NCBI GenBank assembly: GCA_964598535.1 | Contig: CAZRCI010000019.1 | Coordinates: 1-64,000, forward strand | Direction: 5' to 3' | DNA: 64,000 bases | Source: JALHMI01 sp964598535 | GTDB lineage: Bacteria > Planctomycetota > Planctomycetia > Pirellulales > PALSA-1355 | In this document: positions 61,511 to 64,000 of the stretch, in pieces | Numbering within the stretch: the first letter of the stretch is position 1 | Layout: every line of letters starts with the position of its first letter | Translations under genes and position numbers: made by a program | Notes under the pieces: model-generated | The model's database searches: none | What the model was told of the DNA's origin: nothing | Seen by the model: the letters and a program-made list of their open reading frames with translations, nothing else

Positions 61511-63766
61511 CAGTGCTTGCGTATCCCCTGGTTGTTCTTCGCCGGGGTGGTACTTCCGCTTGGCGTTGGCGATCACGTCTTCAAAATAGATGTAGTTGTC
61601 CTTCATCTGCTTTTTGGACATCAGCTCGGCCTGATCAAAAAAGTGTGGGCTTTTCGGGTCGCCGCTCGAACCGTACTGAAGCAGCGACTTGCTCTTGATG
61701 CGATCACCGAACTCGATGGCGCACATATAGCTGGTGCCCACCACGGCATAGTGCTTCTTCATCAGCTTCAGCGGCGGCAAATAGATCGACGGCGTGAAGT
61801 ACATCGTAAACACGACGCCCGGCGGGCCCGGCATGCCCGCGCTCGGAAGGCTCGGCAGATTGTCGCTGAACGGAATGCGGTAAAAGTCTGAAACGTTGGC
61901 GTGCCGCTGGAAGCGGTTCGCGTCGCCGTAGGGTACCTTCCAGTCGCCGAAGTTGCTTTGTAGATTTTCCGCGGCCGTGACCAGCGCCTTGAATTGCTCG
62001 GGCACGTTCGACACAAACTGCGCCTTGAGCGTTTCGGCCGGATAGCCGAAGCCGTAGAGCTCTTCGTACCAGGCGATGCATAGCGTGGACTGGGTACTTT
62101 CGATCGTGCCTACGCAGTCCCAATCCAGCAGATGGTTGATGTAAGGCTCTACCTTGGCGGCCAGCACCGGATCGGTCTGCCGCAGCTTCTCGAACTCCCG
62201 CTTGTAGGTCGGGAACTCGGATAGCGCCCAATAGACCGTTGTGTCGAACGACATTTCGAGCCATTTTTCGAACGTCACGTCGTTGGCTTCCCGCAGGATC
62301 TTACGCGACATCTTGGCTCGCCGCTTGTCGTCGTGGCGGTCTTCGACCATGTAGGCCGGGTAGTCGCCGATCGCCGGACCGGCGTCGTCGGTCGTGGTAT
62401 AGGGCGTCGAGTTGCAGTTCTGAATGTAGCCCGATTCGGGATTCAGCAGTTGCGGGAGATCGCGGAACGGGTGGATGCCCTGCCACTCGGTGCGCGGATC
62501 GCTACCGTCGACGGTCTTGCTCCAATCGAACGCCGGGTCGCGTTTGGGAATGATGCCGTTGTAGGCATAGAAAATGTTGCCGCCGACGTCGGCGTACACG
62601 ATGTTGAATAGCGGCAATTCGAGCATTTCCATGGCGGCTTTGAACTCGTTAAGGTTCTTGGCCCGCAGCATCCTGATGCCCTGGCGCGAAAGGACCGCCT
62701 CGAATAGCTTGCCGAGGTTGGCCGAGATGTATTCCGTGTCGCTCAGCTTCTTGAGGACCGGTCCATGATGCGTTTTGCGGAAAGTACATTGCACCTTATC
62801 CATCCGTCGGCCGTTTTTGACCAGGATCGTATCGGTCCACTCTTGGGCCTGTCGATAGCCGTCGCCATAGCGGTAGTTGAGCGGATTGTCAGGATCGTCG
62901 AACGTCTCTTTCCAGGAGCTACCGACATTCGGTTCGTTGACGGTCATGCCCCAGCCGCAGTATTCATTGTGTCCGATGACCGGCAGCGGCGTGCCGAAGA
63001 ACGATGCCCCCGTGAAGTTCCAGCCTGCGCCGCTCCGCAGATGCGCCTCGTAGAACTGCCCGTAGCCGTAGAACGGCTGATGCGGATTGATCAGCAACAT
63101 GGCTTTGCCGCTACGAGTCTTCTTGCCCGAGATCGCCCAAGCGTTCGAGCCACGGGCTTCCTCGATTTCTTCTTCGAGCTTCTTGCGAGGGTAGTCGCTG
63201 GGGACCTCGTCGGTCGAAACGTGCAGATGTCCGCCCAGCAGTTCGAGCGTCGCCGCGCGGCCAAACGCGAGTAGATACCAGGGCTCCATTCGCTCGAGCA
63301 ACCGCGGCTTCACGTTGGGATGCGTGTCGAGATAGTAATTGATGCCCATGATGAACGCGGTGCCTGCGCGTTTCGGTTCGGGATCGAGCTTTTCGAAGTC
63401 GACCTTCGAACGCTGCGGGATCTCGAACGCGCGATTACGTTTGTCTTTGGCCAGAAACTGCTTGCCGTAGAGTTCGCTATAACGGCCTAGCCCCAGGGCA
63501 TAAGAGTCTTCAAGCTGCCAGAAGTAATCCTCGGCCTGAGCGTACCCATACCCAAACAGTACGGCTTCGTCGTTCGGACCGTCGATGTGTGGCATGCCGT
63601 AGGCGTCACGATAAATCGTCACGCTCTGGGCCAACACGTTGGGGTCGAGTTCCGACTCGAAATTGTCGGCGGCGCGAGCCACGAGCGGCACGAGCGCCGT
63701 CGCTAGTGCAAACACGGCGAACGTTCGACCGACGGCAGAGAAACGAACGACAACGGCCTCGAACAT
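61505..63766 (-). CDS. Penicillin-acylase family (peptidase S45) Ntn hydrolase, second copy
   Basis: This protein is 753 residues from ATG 63766, preceded by AAGGGG; an ATG at 63802 would add 12. The signal peptide is VFALATALVPLVARA. The alpha part has VTIYRDAYGMPHIDGPNDEA and GYGYAQAEDYFWQLEDSYAL. The processing site is EARGSNAWAISGKKTRSGKA, with Ser207 as predicted N-terminal nucleophile. NPHQPFYGYGQFYEAHLRSG and QNCNSTPYTTTDD follow. It aligns by eye with the gene at 10963 throughout, including LPQLLNP and the YHPGEE ending, yet the two differ widely in between. Substrate is unknown, perhaps an acyl amide. The final codons overlap the transposase remnant. Confidence 0.9.
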   Translation of the reverse strand: MFEAVVVRFSAVGRTFAVFALATALVPLVARAADNFESELDPNVLAQSVTIYRDAYGMPHIDGPNDEAVLFGYGYAQAEDYFWQLEDSYALGLGRYSELYGKQFLAKDKRNRAFEIPQRSKVDFEKLDPEPKRAGTAFIMGINYYLDTHPNVKPRLLERMEPWYLLAFGRAATLELLGGHLHVSTDEVPSDYPRKKLEEEIEEARGSNAWAISGKKTRSGKAMLLINPHQPFYGYGQFYEAHLRSGAGWNFTGASFFGTPLPVIGHNEYCGWGMTVNEPNVGSSWKETFDDPDNPLNYRYGDGYRQAQEWTDTILVKNGRRMDKVQCTFRKTHHGPVLKKLSDTEYISANLGKLFEAVLSRQGIRMLRAKNLNEFKAAMEMLELPLFNIVYADVGGNIFYAYNGIIPKRDPAFDWSKTVDGSDPRTEWQGIHPFRDLPQLLNPESGYIQNCNSTPYTTTDDAGPAIGDYPAYMVEDRHDDKRRAKMSRKILREANDVTFEKWLEMSFDTTVYWALSEFPTYKREFEKLRQTDPVLAAKVEPYINHLLDWDCVGTIESTQSTLCIAWYEELYGFGYPAETLKAQFVSNVPEQFKALVTAAENLQSNFGDWKVPYGDANRFQRHANVSDFYRIPFSDNLPSLPSAGMPGPPGVVFTMYFTPSIYLPPLKLMKKHYAVVGTSYMCAIEFGDRIKSKSLLQYGSSGDPKSPHFFDQAELMSKKQMKDNYIYFEDVIANAKRKYHPGEEQPGDTQALK

Positions 63767-64000
63767 GCATGCACCCCTTAGCGGTAAGAATGACGCCGGC
63801 ATCCCTCCGAGACGGATGACTGCGCCACGTGGTTGGTCGATCTATTCGGCGGGCGTTGTGGGGGGCGACACCCGGCCGCGAAAGAACTCTCTGATACGTG
63901 ACAAAGTAACCCGCCTCACGCTGCGAGGCAAGCTGGACGAGTCTCCGCGCTGCTGGCACATGGCAGGACCCCGCAGCGGCTACTAAACTATGGAAACACC

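Overview
The window is about 62% GC by eye and densely coded on both strands. It looks like a chromosomal segment of a planctomycete, probably of the Pirellulales type. The evidence is a twin-arginine Gfo/Idh oxidoreductase divergent from a DUF1080 (3-keto-disaccharide hydrolase) protein, a cysteine-anchored leucine-rich-repeat protein, a membrane Ser/Thr kinase, a secreted neutral-ceramidase-like protein, several small conserved proteins of planctomycete type, and otherwise ordinary bacterial housekeeping genes. The taxonomic call is inference from gene content.

Layout. 0.2-5.7 kb: DUF374 acyltransferase, then the xseA-xseB-ispA-dxs operon (exonuclease VII and early isoprenoid synthesis). 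5.7-10.7 kb: acetate-type sodium symporter with its DUF485 partner, a fosmidomycin-resistance-type MFS exporter, a TTG-start unknown gene and a HupE/UreJ membrane protein. 10.9-16.1 kb: first penicillin-acylase-family Ntn hydrolase, a methyltransferase, a DUF4097 lipoprotein and a ROK sugar kinase. 16.1-21.5 kb: rplM-rpsI, and a three-gene proton-translocating transhydrogenase set whose first gene is separated from the other two by an antisense dsbB plus a 51-residue DUF5993-like gene. 21.5-32.1 kb: TPR lipoprotein, small unknown proteins, a structured putative RNA with a strong terminator, TerC, an extended SDR, a ceramidase-like protein, gpx-yegS, and PRC-barrel and CsbD stress proteins. 32.2-35.7 kb: membrane Ser/Thr kinase convergent with a PAS-GAF-LuxR regulator.

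36.0-39.7 kb is the most interesting block. It is a compact phosphonate-catabolism island: OPA-family transporter and PhnZ-like HD oxygenase on +, meeting a PhnX-like phosphonatase and an HpnW-type FAD oxidoreductase on -. 39.8-50.7 kb: a lipoprotein-type methyltransferase, an APC permease, purU, a membrane protein, an OPT transporter plus S46 dipeptidyl peptidase operon, and a GNAT. 50.7-59.9 kb: LRR lipoprotein, Gfo/Idh-DUF1080 pair, a membrane/envelope stress cluster (CsbD/DUF883, DUF883, DUF892) and an MHS-type MFS transporter. 59.9-61.5 kb is a scrapyard of decayed insertion sequences (IS3 orfA remnant, internally deleted YREK-motif transposase) with an orphan gene and a tRNA 3'-end-like fragment. 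61.5-63.8 kb: second penicillin-acylase-family protein.

A dispersed hairpin-rich intergenic repeat occurs in at least three copies (about 7-143, 10693-10850, 30721-30860), with a possible fourth near 55.07 kb. No complete tRNA, rRNA, CRISPR array or prophage was seen. All family names are recognised from residues read directly; no database search was possible.
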